NCBI RefSeq assembly: GCF_000374465.1
Contig: NZ_KB894529.1
Coordinates: 62,001 to 126,000, forward strand
DNA length: 64,000 nt
DNA from: Ahrensia kielensis DSM 5890
Lineage (GTDB): Bacteria; Pseudomonadota; Alphaproteobacteria; Rhizobiales; Rhizobiaceae
Direction of reading: 5' to 3'
The notes below the pieces were generated by a model. It saw nothing but the letters and a program-made list of their open reading frames with translations, had not been told where the DNA came from and did no database searches. The position numbers and the translations under genes are program-made. Below are positions 18,011 to 26,553 of this stretch, one piece after another (position 1 is the first letter of the stretch; each line of letters starts with the position of its first letter).

Positions 18011-19513
18011 TCAATTCATCGTTGGTATTGAGAACTCCGCCCCATCCTTGATACCAGAAGGCCAGCGGGATGTTACTGTTTTTGTGCGCGTATAAAACTT
18101 GAATGCGTCAGCGCCATGTTGATTTAGATCACCAAAGCCCGAACGCTTCCAGCCACCAAAGGTATAATATGCCAGCGGAACTGGGATAGGAACATTGATC
18201 CCTACCATGCCGATATTGATACGGGATGCAAAATCACGCGCAGCATCACCATCACGGGTATAGATTGAAACGCCGTTGCCATATTCATGGCTCATGGCTA
18301 AATCCAAGCCCTCTTCATAGGTTTTGGCGCGCACAACGGATAGCACAGGGCCAAAGACCTCCTCTTTATAGATCGACATGTCTTTGGTTACATTATCGAA
18401 GAGACACGCGCCCATAAAGAAGCCGTTTTCATAGCCTTGCATTGAAAACTCGCGGCCGTCTACAACAAGGTCTGCACCAGCTTCCACACCAGCATCGACG
18501 TAGCCTTTAACCCGTGCCAAGGCTTCCTTGGTGACAAGCGGGCCGAAATCCGCATCTGAACCAGCTGAATATGGAGCGATTTTCAACGCTTCAACGCGCG
18601 GCGTCAATTTTTCCATCAAGCGGTCTGCTGTTTCTTTTCCAACTGGAACGGCAACCGAAATCGCCATACAGCGCTCACCTGCTGCACCATAGCCTGCACC
18701 AATCAAAGCATCAGCAACTTGATCGAGATCGGCATCCGGCATGATAATCATGTGGTTTTTGGCACCGCCAAAACATTGAACACGTTTGCCGTTCGCACAG
18801 CCGCGCGTGTAAATATATTCTGCAATTGGTGTGGACCCTACGAAGCCAATTGCCTCAATATCTTGATGATCTAAAATACCATCGACGGCTTCTTTATCAC
18901 CGTTCACAACGTTCAGAATGCCGTTTGGCAAACCAGCTTCAACCATGAGTTCGGCCAGCATCATTGGTACGGATGGATCGCGCTCAGACGGTTTTAAAAT
19001 AAAAGAATTACCCGCCGCTATGGCAGGGCAAAACTTCCACATCGGTATCATTGCAGGAAAGTTAAACGGCGTAATTCCGGCAACAACGCCGAGCGCTTGC
19101 GGCATAGAATGCATATCAATGCCGGGGCCAGCGCCCTCAGAAAACTCGCCTTTCATCATATGCGGTGTGCCGATGCAAAATTCAGCAACTTCTAAGCCGC
19201 GGATTACATCGCCCTTAGCGTCAGGCAAAGTTTTTCCATGTTCGCGCGAAAGGGCTTCAGCGAGCTTATCCATATCTCGGTGCAGTAACTGAACGAAATT
19301 CATAAATACGCGTGCGCGTTTTTGAGGATTTATCGCAGCCCATTTAGGCTGGGCTGCTTTGGCATTTGCAATTGCATTATCAAGTTCAGACTGGCTGGCC
19401 AAGGCAACCTCAGCTTGAACCTCACCTGTCGCAGGGTTGTAGACATCTGCCGTGCGGCCCGATGTTCCAGCAACATGTTGTCCGTCAATAAAATGTCCGA
19501 TTTGCTTCGTCAT
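18011..19513 (-). CDS. mmsA: Methylmalonate-semialdehyde dehydrogenase (CoA-acylating)
   Basis: 500-residue aldehyde dehydrogenase that turns methylmalonate semialdehyde into propionyl-CoA, the last step of valine breakdown. The catalytic cysteine is in GAAGERCMAISVAV and the cofactor region is FVGSTPIAEYIY. IGHFIDGQHVAGTSGR and GMVGINVPIPVPLAYYTFGG are typical of MmsA. The ATG at 19513 has GGAG 6 bases upstream; a TTG four codons earlier is less likely. It heads the valine operon. The promoter-like repeat at 19621-19696 is about 110 bases further upstream. Confidence 0.92.
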   Translation of the reverse strand: MTKQIGHFIDGQHVAGTSGRTADVYNPATGEVQAEVALASQSELDNAIANAKAAQPKWAAINPQKRARVFMNFVQLLHRDMDKLAEALSREHGKTLPDAKGDVIRGLEVAEFCIGTPHMMKGEFSEGAGPGIDMHSMPQALGVVAGITPFNFPAMIPMWKFCPAIAAGNSFILKPSERDPSVPMMLAELMVEAGLPNGILNVVNGDKEAVDGILDHQDIEAIGFVGSTPIAEYIYTRGCANGKRVQCFGGAKNHMIIMPDADLDQVADALIGAGYGAAGERCMAISVAVPVGKETADRLMEKLTPRVEALKIAPYSAGSDADFGPLVTKEALARVKGYVDAGVEAGADLVVDGREFSMQGYENGFFMGACLFDNVTKDMSIYKEEVFGPVLSVVRAKTYEEGLDLAMSHEYGNGVSIYTRDGDAARDFASRINIGMVGINVPIPVPLAYYTFGGWKRSGFGDLNQHGADAFKFYTRTKTVTSRWPSGIKDGAEFSIPTMN

Positions 19514-19620
19514 ACGAGTCTCCAACCATAAAAATCTTTGATTGGGGAATGTGCGAGGGCAAGGATACCGCTTGTTTCGACAGACTATCTAGGTGATCTG
19601 TTATCGATATATATACCCGC

Positions 19621-19696
19621 ACGTCCTCCCAAACGTGCATATCGATTAGTAAATAAGTATTTCCAAAGAATTTCACGAATGTTGCGAAATATTGCA
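19621..19696 (-). promoter_or_regulatory. mmsA upstream segment, copy 2 of a duplicated promoter element
   Basis: Aligns without gaps to 9301-9376. In transcript sense it has TGCAATATTT and CGCAACATTC (10-bp tandem repeat) followed by TGAAATTCTT, and at the same offset a GGGAGGAC that resembles the livG ribosome binding site. Here no gene starts right after it; mmsA begins 108 bases downstream. An in-frame GTG sits only two bases after GGGAGG, too close for normal initiation. Confidence 0.6.
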
Positions 19697-19703
19697 TGGA
19701 CAT

Positions 19704-19729
19704 GAGAGCGCGAAGAAAATCACGCTCTC
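19704..19729. terminator. Hairpin after matB
   Basis: GAGAGCG and CGCTCTC (7-bp arms) enclose a 12-base loop just beyond the matB stop at 19741 in the transcript sense. There is no clear U-run on the minus strand, so it may be a weak terminator for the malonate operon or a stabiliser. Confidence 0.4.
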
Positions 19730-19740
19730 AAAGTTTAAAT

Positions 19741-21246
19741 CTATTTGTCTTTGTACTGATCTCTTAAGATGTTTTTTTGAACCTTACCCATCGTATTGCG
19801 TGGGAGTTCTACGACAATTTCATAGCGTTTTGGTTGCTTGAAGCGCGCCAATGACTTGCGCACATTTTCTTCAATCGCAGCGATATTAATTTGCATGCCC
19901 TTTTGCGGCACCAAAATTGCAAGAACGCTCTCACCAAAATCAGCATGTGGAACCCCCACAACAGCGCTTTCCAAAACATCAGGTTGATCGTCTAAGATCA
20001 ATTCAATTTCTTTAGGATAGATATTATAGCCGCCAGAAATGATGAGATCTTTGTTGCGGCCGACAATGGTTACATAGCCGTACTCATCGATTTTACCCAG
20101 ATCACCCGTAATGAAAAAACCATCGCTGCGAAGTTCTTCTTTGGTTTTTTCAGGCATCTGCCAATAGCCTTTGAATATGTTTGGGCCGCGCACCTCAATC
20201 ACACCAATATCGCCTGTTGTTACTTCAATTCCCGTTTCAGGATCGCAAACTTTTAGTTCAACACCGGGTAATGGAAATCCAACTGTGCCAGCTCGGCGCT
20301 CACCCTCATAGGGGTTTGACGTATTCATATTGGTTTCGGTCATCCCGTAGCGCTCTAGAATACGGTGTCCCGTGCGGTTTTCAAATTGAATATGCGTGTC
20401 AGCCAAAAGCGGCGCTGATCCCGATACGAAAAGGCGCATATGCGAAACGCGATCTTTCGTGAAACGCTCATCATCTAACAGGCGCGAATAGAAAGTCGGC
20501 ACACCCATCATTGAGGTTGAACGCGGAAGATTTTCAATAACTTGATCAATGTCAAACTTCGGCAAAAAGATCATTGATCCACCTGCTGCAAGCGTAATAT
20601 TGCAGGCGACAAACAGGCCGTGTGTGTGAAAGATCGGCAACGCATGCAGCAAAACATCTTTTGATGTGAACTGCCAGTAATCAACCAATGTGAGCGCATT
20701 TGATAAAAGGTTGTCCTGCGTCAGCATCGCGCCTTTGGAACGTCCCGTTGTTCCTGACGTATAAAGAAACGCTGCTAAATCATCACCGCTACGTTCAACA
20801 GTATCGAAATCATCAGACTGGTCTTGTGCTATATCGATGAAACTTCCGGTCCCATCGCCATCCAACGTTTCAAGCCGTGCGTTGTAAGTATCGGCAACAG
20901 CAACCAGACCCTGTCTATTCTTCGATGAACAGAGCACCAATTTCGCGCCGGAATTACCGACAAAATAGTCAACTTCATCGGCTGTATAACCGGTATTGAG
21001 TGGCAAAAAGACAATGCCAGATTGAACACATGCTGCATAAACGGCCAGTGCTTCGGGCGATTTGTCGATTTGCACGGCAAGCCGGTCCCCAGCCTCAAGA
21101 TTTAGGCTGCGGATTGCATTAGCAAAACGTGCTGTCATTTTCAGAAAAGCATCGTGCGAAAGCACCGTATCATCGCCAAGATATAAGAAAGGCGTGCTCT
21201 TGCCAGCGTGTTTTCCAAAGAGCTTATCAAAAAGAGGGTTGGTCAT
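19741..21246 (-). CDS. matB: Malonyl-CoA synthetase (malonate-CoA ligase)
   Basis: 501-residue adenylate-forming enzyme that makes malonyl-CoA from malonate, ATP and CoA. P-loop YTSGTTGRSKGAMLTQDN, A5 ERYGMTETNMNTSNPYEG, TGDLGKIDEYGY, and GRNKDLIISGGYNIYPKEIE are present, with the C-terminal lysine in PRNTMGKVQKN. The block TSMMGVPTFYSRLL and the TETNMNTSNPY region match MatB-type enzymes. It is the last gene of the mat operon, 11 bases after matA. Confidence 0.9.
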   Translation of the reverse strand: MTNPLFDKLFGKHAGKSTPFLYLGDDTVLSHDAFLKMTARFANAIRSLNLEAGDRLAVQIDKSPEALAVYAACVQSGIVFLPLNTGYTADEVDYFVGNSGAKLVLCSSKNRQGLVAVADTYNARLETLDGDGTGSFIDIAQDQSDDFDTVERSGDDLAAFLYTSGTTGRSKGAMLTQDNLLSNALTLVDYWQFTSKDVLLHALPIFHTHGLFVACNITLAAGGSMIFLPKFDIDQVIENLPRSTSMMGVPTFYSRLLDDERFTKDRVSHMRLFVSGSAPLLADTHIQFENRTGHRILERYGMTETNMNTSNPYEGERRAGTVGFPLPGVELKVCDPETGIEVTTGDIGVIEVRGPNIFKGYWQMPEKTKEELRSDGFFITGDLGKIDEYGYVTIVGRNKDLIISGGYNIYPKEIELILDDQPDVLESAVVGVPHADFGESVLAILVPQKGMQINIAAIEENVRKSLARFKQPKRYEIVVELPRNTMGKVQKNILRDQYKDK

Positions 21247-21257
21247 GAATAGCGCCT

Positions 21258-22526
21258 TCAGCTGTTTTCTTTTTCTATTGATGCAGTGCTTGTAAATTGC
21301 CGTGCTAATTGCTGCGCGCGCGGCGTCGCAACGACAGACTGTTGCGTGGCATAAGCTTCGTGATTTTCTGCAATTTTCTTCAAGTCGTAGAGATAATTGA
21401 CCATTGCACCGCCGGACTGTTCTTGCCCCTTTAATGACGGATCACCATTGGCGTGGATATCATGAACAAGAGCACCATTGTTTAAATGGAAGCGTGCAAC
21501 AGGGTCCTTAGCATGACCGTTGTTAGCCTTTGCCGTTAACAGATAATGGGCCGCCAGTTGGGCGCGCTTTTCATCGTCATCAAGCTGCGCTTCACAATCA
21601 TTATCTTTAGCGTAACGGCGCAAATTCGGAATTGGCGAAAGCGTAACAAAAGTCTTCAATTGCGGAAGCGTACGCGATAATTCTTCGACAACCTGTTTGA
21701 TCAATGAGTTGCCAAAAGAAATTCCTGCAAGCCCTTTTTGGCAATTTGAAATAGAATAAAATACTGCTGTATCAGCAGATGACGCTTCAATGGGTTCATG
21801 ATTAGCATCAAGCAATGTCGGTATTGATTGTGCGATGCCTTTGGTTAAGGCGACCTCGACGAAAATAAGAGGCTCATCTGGCATTGCAGGATGGAAAAAT
21901 CCAAAACAGCGACGGTCTTCAGGTTGTAGCCTGCTGCGAAGATCATCCCAACTTTCAATTGCATGAACCGCCTCATAAGCGATAATTTTTTCAAGAATAT
22001 GCGCTGGGCTTCGCCATGAAATTGGCCGCATGACGAGGAAGCCACGGTTAAACCATGACTGAAACAAATGGCGAAAATCGCTATCCACGCGTCCAAAAGA
22101 AGCGCCCTCTTTTACAAATCGCAGCAAGTCCGCACGCATATCCACCAGCCGTGCTGTACCGCTTGGAACTTGGTTTAAACGCCGCGCAAGTTCTTGCCTC
22201 AAAGGCTCAGCCTTCTCCATCAAGCTATTGTAAGAAGCCTTGTCGTTCGTTTCACGATAAGCCTCCAAAGCCGTACTCAAACCATCAGTATCGATATCCA
22301 TATCATCGGCAAGGAACTCAAAGAATTCGCGCTTACCCGCATCGTCCATATCGTCATAAAGATCGAGAATTCTGCACGCCATTGAAGAGCCTGAAATCTC
22401 ACCATGGCTGCCAAGCAGGTCACGGCACAGATCTTCAATGTCCTGCTCGCTTGCAAATCTTCGAATGGCAAAGGGCAAAGGGCGCCGCTCGAATATGCCT
22501 GCTAGAAGATCAGAAAGCAGCGTCAT
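21258..22526 (-). CDS. matA: Malonyl-CoA decarboxylase
   Basis: 422 residues, the usual bacterial MCD size, converting malonyl-CoA to acetyl-CoA and CO2. The N-terminal helical domain runs to about residue 170, followed by the acetyltransferase-like catalytic domain. Family blocks are FFHPAMPDEPLIFVEVALT, TAVFYSISNCQKGLAGISFG, FVTLSPIPNLRRYA and DPVARFHLNNGALVHDI; the histidine in the last and the serines of the central block are the expected active-site area. It overlaps matM by 4 bases (ATGA). Confidence 0.92.
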   Translation of the reverse strand: MTLLSDLLAGIFERRPLPFAIRRFASEQDIEDLCRDLLGSHGEISGSSMACRILDLYDDMDDAGKREFFEFLADDMDIDTDGLSTALEAYRETNDKASYNSLMEKAEPLRQELARRLNQVPSGTARLVDMRADLLRFVKEGASFGRVDSDFRHLFQSWFNRGFLVMRPISWRSPAHILEKIIAYEAVHAIESWDDLRSRLQPEDRRCFGFFHPAMPDEPLIFVEVALTKGIAQSIPTLLDANHEPIEASSADTAVFYSISNCQKGLAGISFGNSLIKQVVEELSRTLPQLKTFVTLSPIPNLRRYAKDNDCEAQLDDDEKRAQLAAHYLLTAKANNGHAKDPVARFHLNNGALVHDIHANGDPSLKGQEQSGGAMVNYLYDLKKIAENHEAYATQQSVVATPRAQQLARQFTSTASIEKENS

Positions 22527-23839
22527 GTGGCTACCCCCATCACAACATCAGGCAACCAAGTTGCAATGCCTGGGAAGATGCACAAAAGGATAATCGCGAA
22601 AATCATGCAGGCTACATAAGGCAGTGAACCGAGCAAGATGGTTTTCAAAGATATGTCCGGCGCAATGCCGTTGATCACATATAGATTAAGACCAACCGGC
22701 GGTGAAATAAGGCCGATTTCCATATTGATCGTTAAGATGACAGCGAACCAAATAGGGTCAAAACCTGCCGTTGTTATGATCGGCAACAAAATCGGTGCGG
22801 CCATTAAAATCACCGCGACAGGCGGCAGAAAGAAACCGGCGATCAATAAAAACACATTGACTGCACCCATCAATACCCAGCGGTTGACCTCCAATGTGCC
22901 AATCCACTCGGCGATCGATTGTGTGATAAACAAGCTTGAAAGCATATAGGAAAACACGCCTGCGGCAGCGACAATGAACAAGATCATGACGCTCTCTTTG
23001 GTGCTATCACGAAGGATAACCCAGAGGTCACGCGGGTTCCACAATTTGTAGATCACCATTGCGATAATCACACATAAAAGAGCGCCAACGGCGGCAGTCT
23101 CAGATGGTGTCGCCACGCCGCCATAAAGGGCATAAAGCACGCCAACGATGATTACCAGAAATGGAATGACGCGCGGCAGAATTTCAAAGCGTTCCTTCCA
23201 GCTATATGAACCAGCTGTGAGCACCGCAATATTGCCGGAACGCCATGTCGAATAAATCGACCACACCATAAACAAAGCGACAAGCAACAATCCAGGAAGA
23301 ACGCCCGCTAAGAACAAACGTCCAATCGATGTTTCAGTCGCAATGCCATAAACGATCATTGTCACGGATGGCGGGATTAAAATACCGAGTGTTCCACCTG
23401 CTGCAATTGAGCCAGCCGCCACGCCATCTGGATAACCGCGCTTGCGCATTTCCGGAATGCCCATTTTGCCAATTGCCGCGCATGTGGCAGGGCTAGAGCC
23501 TGACATGGCTGCAAAGAGTGCACAGGCGCCGAGATTGGAAATCACCAAGCCACCTGGAATGCGGGTTAGCCAGCGTTCAAGCGCTTCATAAAGGTCAGCA
23601 CCTGCGCGTGTGGAAGCGATGGATGCGCCCATAATGATAAACATCGGAATAGACAAAAGCGCAAAATTATCGAGTTTACCGAATAGAATTTCTGGAATTA
23701 ATTCCAACGAGCGCATTCCGTCAAATACCATCAAGAATGCTGCGGAAACCATTAACAAGCCGAGTGCGACTGACACGCCTGAGAATAAAATGATGATGGT
23801 TGTAATGGCAACGATCAGCCCAAGGAGAAGCGGGTCCAT
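22523..23839 (-). CDS. matM: TRAP transporter large permease for malonate (DctM-like)
   Basis: 438-residue, multi-helix DctM-type permease of a sodium-driven TRAP importer. Typical segments are LSIPMFIIMGASIASTRAGADLYEALERWL (split here as LSIPMFIIMGASIAS and ADLYEALERWL), MSGSSPATCAAIGKMGIPEM, AGGTLGILIPPSVTMIVYG and NMEIGLISPPVGLNLYVING. Its start shares one base with the matQ stop. The malonate assignment comes from co-transcription with matA and matB. Confidence 0.88.
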   Translation of the reverse strand: MDPLLLGLIVAITTIIILFSGVSVALGLLMVSAAFLMVFDGMRSLELIPEILFGKLDNFALLSIPMFIIMGASIASTRAGADLYEALERWLTRIPGGLVISNLGACALFAAMSGSSPATCAAIGKMGIPEMRKRGYPDGVAAGSIAAGGTLGILIPPSVTMIVYGIATETSIGRLFLAGVLPGLLLVALFMVWSIYSTWRSGNIAVLTAGSYSWKERFEILPRVIPFLVIIVGVLYALYGGVATPSETAAVGALLCVIIAMVIYKLWNPRDLWVILRDSTKESVMILFIVAAAGVFSYMLSSLFITQSIAEWIGTLEVNRWVLMGAVNVFLLIAGFFLPPVAVILMAAPILLPIITTAGFDPIWFAVILTINMEIGLISPPVGLNLYVINGIAPDISLKTILLGSLPYVACMIFAIILLCIFPGIATWLPDVVMGVAT

Positions 23840-24387
23840 TATTTGTCCTCCAAACCGAAAGGCTTATCTATTTTTAAAATGACGGCAACCAGATCGGCGA
23901 TCAGTTGTAGTAAGAACAATCCAAAACCAACAGGCAAAGCCAAATAAGGTATCCAAAGGCGAACACCCCAAATTGTATCTGACTTCCAATTTCGCTCATA
24001 CGTCAAATGCCAATGTTCAAAGCTGTACCAAAGAATAACCGCGACCATTAATGCCGAAAGACTAAGCGTGAAAATCGACATAATTAGGCGTGCTTTATTG
24101 GAAAGCGCTAATGGCACCAGATCAACATTCACATGACCGCGCAGACGCTGCACATAGGGTAGCCCAATAAGCGTCGAACCGATAGCAAGGTAAATAACAG
24201 CTTCCGTTTGCCATACGGTTGATCCGTTCAAGACAAAGCGGATAAAAATCATCTGACAGGTGATGACAACTGCCGACATAATCATTGCCGCCGAACACCA
24301 GCCAGCGAATGTGGATATTGCAGCAACCGCACGCAAAAACGGGTTGCCTCCCGTACTAGCGGTGGCAGCTGAGCTATGGCTCACCAT
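23839..24387 (-). CDS. matQ: TRAP transporter small permease for malonate (DctQ-like)
   Basis: 182 residues with four membrane segments (about 32-55, 65-85, 105-128, 148-172), the DctQ topology. RFVLNGSTVWQTEAVIYLAIGS and RLRGHVNVDLVPLALS are typical DctQ stretches. It sits 70 bases after matP, separated by a GC-rich hairpin, and is joined to matM by a one-base overlap. Confidence 0.87.
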   Translation of the reverse strand: MVSHSSAATASTGGNPFLRAVAAISTFAGWCSAAMIMSAVVITCQMIFIRFVLNGSTVWQTEAVIYLAIGSTLIGLPYVQRLRGHVNVDLVPLALSNKARLIMSIFTLSLSALMVAVILWYSFEHWHLTYERNWKSDTIWGVRLWIPYLALPVGFGLFLLQLIADLVAVILKIDKPFGLEDK

Positions 24388-24421
24388 ATGATATTTCCTT
24401 AAATTTATTCATGGCAAAAAC

Positions 24422-24450
24422 AGGCGGCAGCGGATAAAGCGCTGCCGCCT
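24422..24450 (-). terminator. Hairpin between matP and matQ (attenuator)
   Basis: Perfect 11-bp arms AGGCGGCAGCG / CGCTGCCGCCT around a 7-base loop, followed in transcript sense by GTTTTTG. This is a good candidate for partial termination that keeps the binding protein more abundant than the permeases. It begins 7 bases after the matP stop. Confidence 0.75.
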
Positions 24451-24457
24451 AGATGCG

Positions 24458-25441
24458 TTATTCTACTGAAAGCGCCATATCGAGCAGCTTCTGACCATCA
24501 GGCAATTCTTCAACAAAAGCCTTATAGGATGTTTCCTTGGCAAGCGCCTGCCATGCAGCAAAGTCTTCTGCTGTCATGGATGCGATTTCAACACCTGCAG
24601 CTTCGAAAGCCTCTGTTGATGCAGCATCTTCTTTCTTAGCTTCTTCAAGATAGTAAGCCTGTGCTTTTTCAGAACCAGCCTTCAATGCAGCTTGTTGCTC
24701 AGGTGTCAGGCCGTCAAAAGTAGTCTTGTTCATCAGCAATGGTTGATACATAAACCAAAGCGCATAATCGGCAGCAGGTGTATAACACTTTACTTGCTCA
24801 TATATGCGATAAGAAACAAACGATGATGATGATGTATTGGCCGCTGTTAAAACGCCAGTTTGAAGCGCGTTATAAAGTTCTGATGAGGCCATCGAAGCGA
24901 TAGAAGCACCAGCACCGGCTAACATTTGCTCAAAAGATTTACCCGCCGCACGAATTTGCGTTCCAGCAACATCTTCAGGCTTCGTGATACACTTATCTTT
25001 TCCAACAAAACCGCCCGCAAGATAACCGTGAACAAGAACGATCACATCATCTTCAGCCATTGTGGCTTCAAGCTCTTCCATGAACGGCGATGCGCTAAGG
25101 CGCGCAGCATGGTCGTGATTTTTCACAAGGCCAGGCATGAGCGTTAGATTATATGATGGCTGCTGACCACCAGCATAGCTGAGCGGCAAAACAGTCATAT
25201 CAAGCTGACCACGGCTTAGTGGACGATATTGTTCACGGGCTTTGAAAAGCGATTGTGATCCGAAAATTTTGATATCTAAATCGACATCGGCAGCAGCGAC
25301 TTCATCAGCAACAATCTGCGCTACTTTATGTCTGATATCATTATCTGACCATTGGTGAGACAAACGCAGCTCAGCAGCTGTGACTGTCGAAGCAGCTAAA
25401 ACAGCAATTGCTGCGACAGCAGAAAACAGTGAATTCTTCAT
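24458..25441 (-). CDS. matP: TRAP transporter substrate-binding protein for malonate (DctP-like)
   Basis: 327-residue periplasmic binding protein. The start at 25441 is fixed by GGGAGG upstream and by the signal peptide MKNSLFSAVAAIAVLAAST with cleavage near VTAA. DctP features: ELRLSHQWSDNDIRHKVAQ, DIKIFGSQSLFKAREQYRPL, GTQIRAAGKSFEQMLAGAGA with the carboxylate-binding arginine, and SELYNALQTGVLTAANT. It is the first gene of the malonate operon, opposite matR. Confidence 0.9.
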   Translation of the reverse strand: MKNSLFSAVAAIAVLAASTVTAAELRLSHQWSDNDIRHKVAQIVADEVAAADVDLDIKIFGSQSLFKAREQYRPLSRGQLDMTVLPLSYAGGQQPSYNLTLMPGLVKNHDHAARLSASPFMEELEATMAEDDVIVLVHGYLAGGFVGKDKCITKPEDVAGTQIRAAGKSFEQMLAGAGASIASMASSELYNALQTGVLTAANTSSSSFVSYRIYEQVKCYTPAADYALWFMYQPLLMNKTTFDGLTPEQQAALKAGSEKAQAYYLEEAKKEDAASTEAFEAAGVEIASMTAEDFAAWQALAKETSYKAFVEELPDGQKLLDMALSVE

Positions 25442-25519
25442 AATATATTCCTCCCAAATGGCGAAGTCTCCCACTCCGCACAGATGGCAACGATAACGCA
25501 ATCGCATACGGAGTCAATA

Positions 25520-25535
25520 TTATCGTATACAAGAA
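25520..25535. promoter_or_regulatory. Candidate MatR operator
   Basis: TTATCGTATACAAGAA, an imperfect dyad centred on GTATAC between matP and matR. On the other strand it contains TCTTGTATAC, which matches the half-site TCTTGTA/TACACGA that I recall as reported for MatR of Rhizobium leguminosarum. Related tracts (GCATACG at 25504, GCGTATTT at 25547) flank it. Confidence 0.6.
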
Positions 25536-25579
25536 TTAGATTATTGCGTATTTATAAAAATTATAGGATGCTTGTGATT

Positions 25580-26239
25580 ATGACGACACGCCGCGCAAAT
25601 ATCATTGCAGATGCCATTGAGCAGGAGATCCTGACGCGTAAACTCGCCGATGGTGACAGGCTTGACGAGCATCGTTTAGCCGAACGATTTGATGTGTCAC
25701 GCACGCCAATTCGGGAAGCTTTGCAATTGCTTCAAGCTTCTGGCTTGGTTGAGCACCACCCGCGCCGCGGCGTCTTTGTGCGCCAGCCCGGCCCTATTCA
25801 GCTACTTGAAATGTTTGAGGTTATGGCTGGCCTGGAATCCATGTGCGGACGCTTAGCCGCTTCACGCATTTCCGATGCTGGGATTGAGGAACTTCAAAAG
25901 CAAAATACGATTTGCCGCGAGGCTGTAGCAACGCAAGATGCCGACATGTATTTTGCAGCCAATGAGCGGTTTCACCACACGATCTATGCACATTGCGGAA
26001 ATAATTTTTTAGAACTTGAGACACTGCAGCTTTATCGCCGCCTCAAGCCATTTAGACGGCAGCAATTGCATTTGCGTGGCCGACTTCAACAATCATTAGA
26101 TGAACATGAAGGCATCGTGGAAGCGCTGTCAAAAGGCCAAACGGATAAGGCTGCCTCGGCTCTCTTGCAGCACGTTGCTGTACAAGGCGAAAAATTCCAT
26201 AGGCTTTTAGCACTGAGCGCAATCAAGGCAGCAGAATAA
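25580..26239 (+). CDS. matR: GntR/FadR-family regulator of malonate genes
   Basis: 219 residues from ATG 25580; an ATG at 25568 is also possible and the ribosome site is weak for both. The winged helix is at residues 1-70 (IADAIEQEILTRKLADGDRL, LAERFDVSRTPIREALQLLQ, LVEHHPRRGVFVRQPG). An all-helical FCD ligand domain follows, with HHTIYAHCGNNFLEL and LDEHEGIVEALSKGQ carrying the usual metal/ligand histidines. It is divergent from matPQMAB, as in rhizobia, where MatR governs malonate use. Confidence 0.85.
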   Translation: MTTRRANIIADAIEQEILTRKLADGDRLDEHRLAERFDVSRTPIREALQLLQASGLVEHHPRRGVFVRQPGPIQLLEMFEVMAGLESMCGRLAASRISDAGIEELQKQNTICREAVATQDADMYFAANERFHHTIYAHCGNNFLELETLQLYRRLKPFRRQQLHLRGRLQQSLDEHEGIVEALSKGQTDKAASALLQHVAVQGEKFHRLLALSAIKAAE

Positions 26240-26553
26240 GGCGCCTATACCCGCAAACTTGGTTCTCAAGCAGCTTTGCAGTCAGATATATCTACTTCAT
26301 ATCAGCAACATAGGAGACGACTAAACTTGTTCGTCTACACCTTAATGAGCTGCCTATATTGCTCTCTGTGCCAAAGCCTACAGCGCAAGAGGCCTTAACC
26401 TTAAAATAAGAAAATCCCATCGCACATGGAGTATTCCTTGATTTTTATGGTTTATATCTTCTTAACATGTAATTCAAAATTTCATCTCATCAAATAAAAT
26501 AGAAATACGATGACAACACTAACTTCAGACATATCTCAAAATAGTGAGTGGTA
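26240..26553. other. Non-coding region between matR and the omptin gene
   Basis: 314 bases, AT-rich towards its right end, with no convincing gene on either strand. It contains an inverted repeat AGACGA / TCGTCT (26315-26336, 10-base loop) of unknown meaning. No promoter could be assigned with confidence; it should carry the control region of the omptin gene. Confidence 0.5.

Noticed and set aside
19485-19703. Possible small gene or leader peptide upstream of mmsA
   Set aside because: The ATG-like starts have no ribosome site, the only GGGAGG is two bases from a GTG, and the frame overlaps the mmsA start. Kept only as a possibility in the findings.
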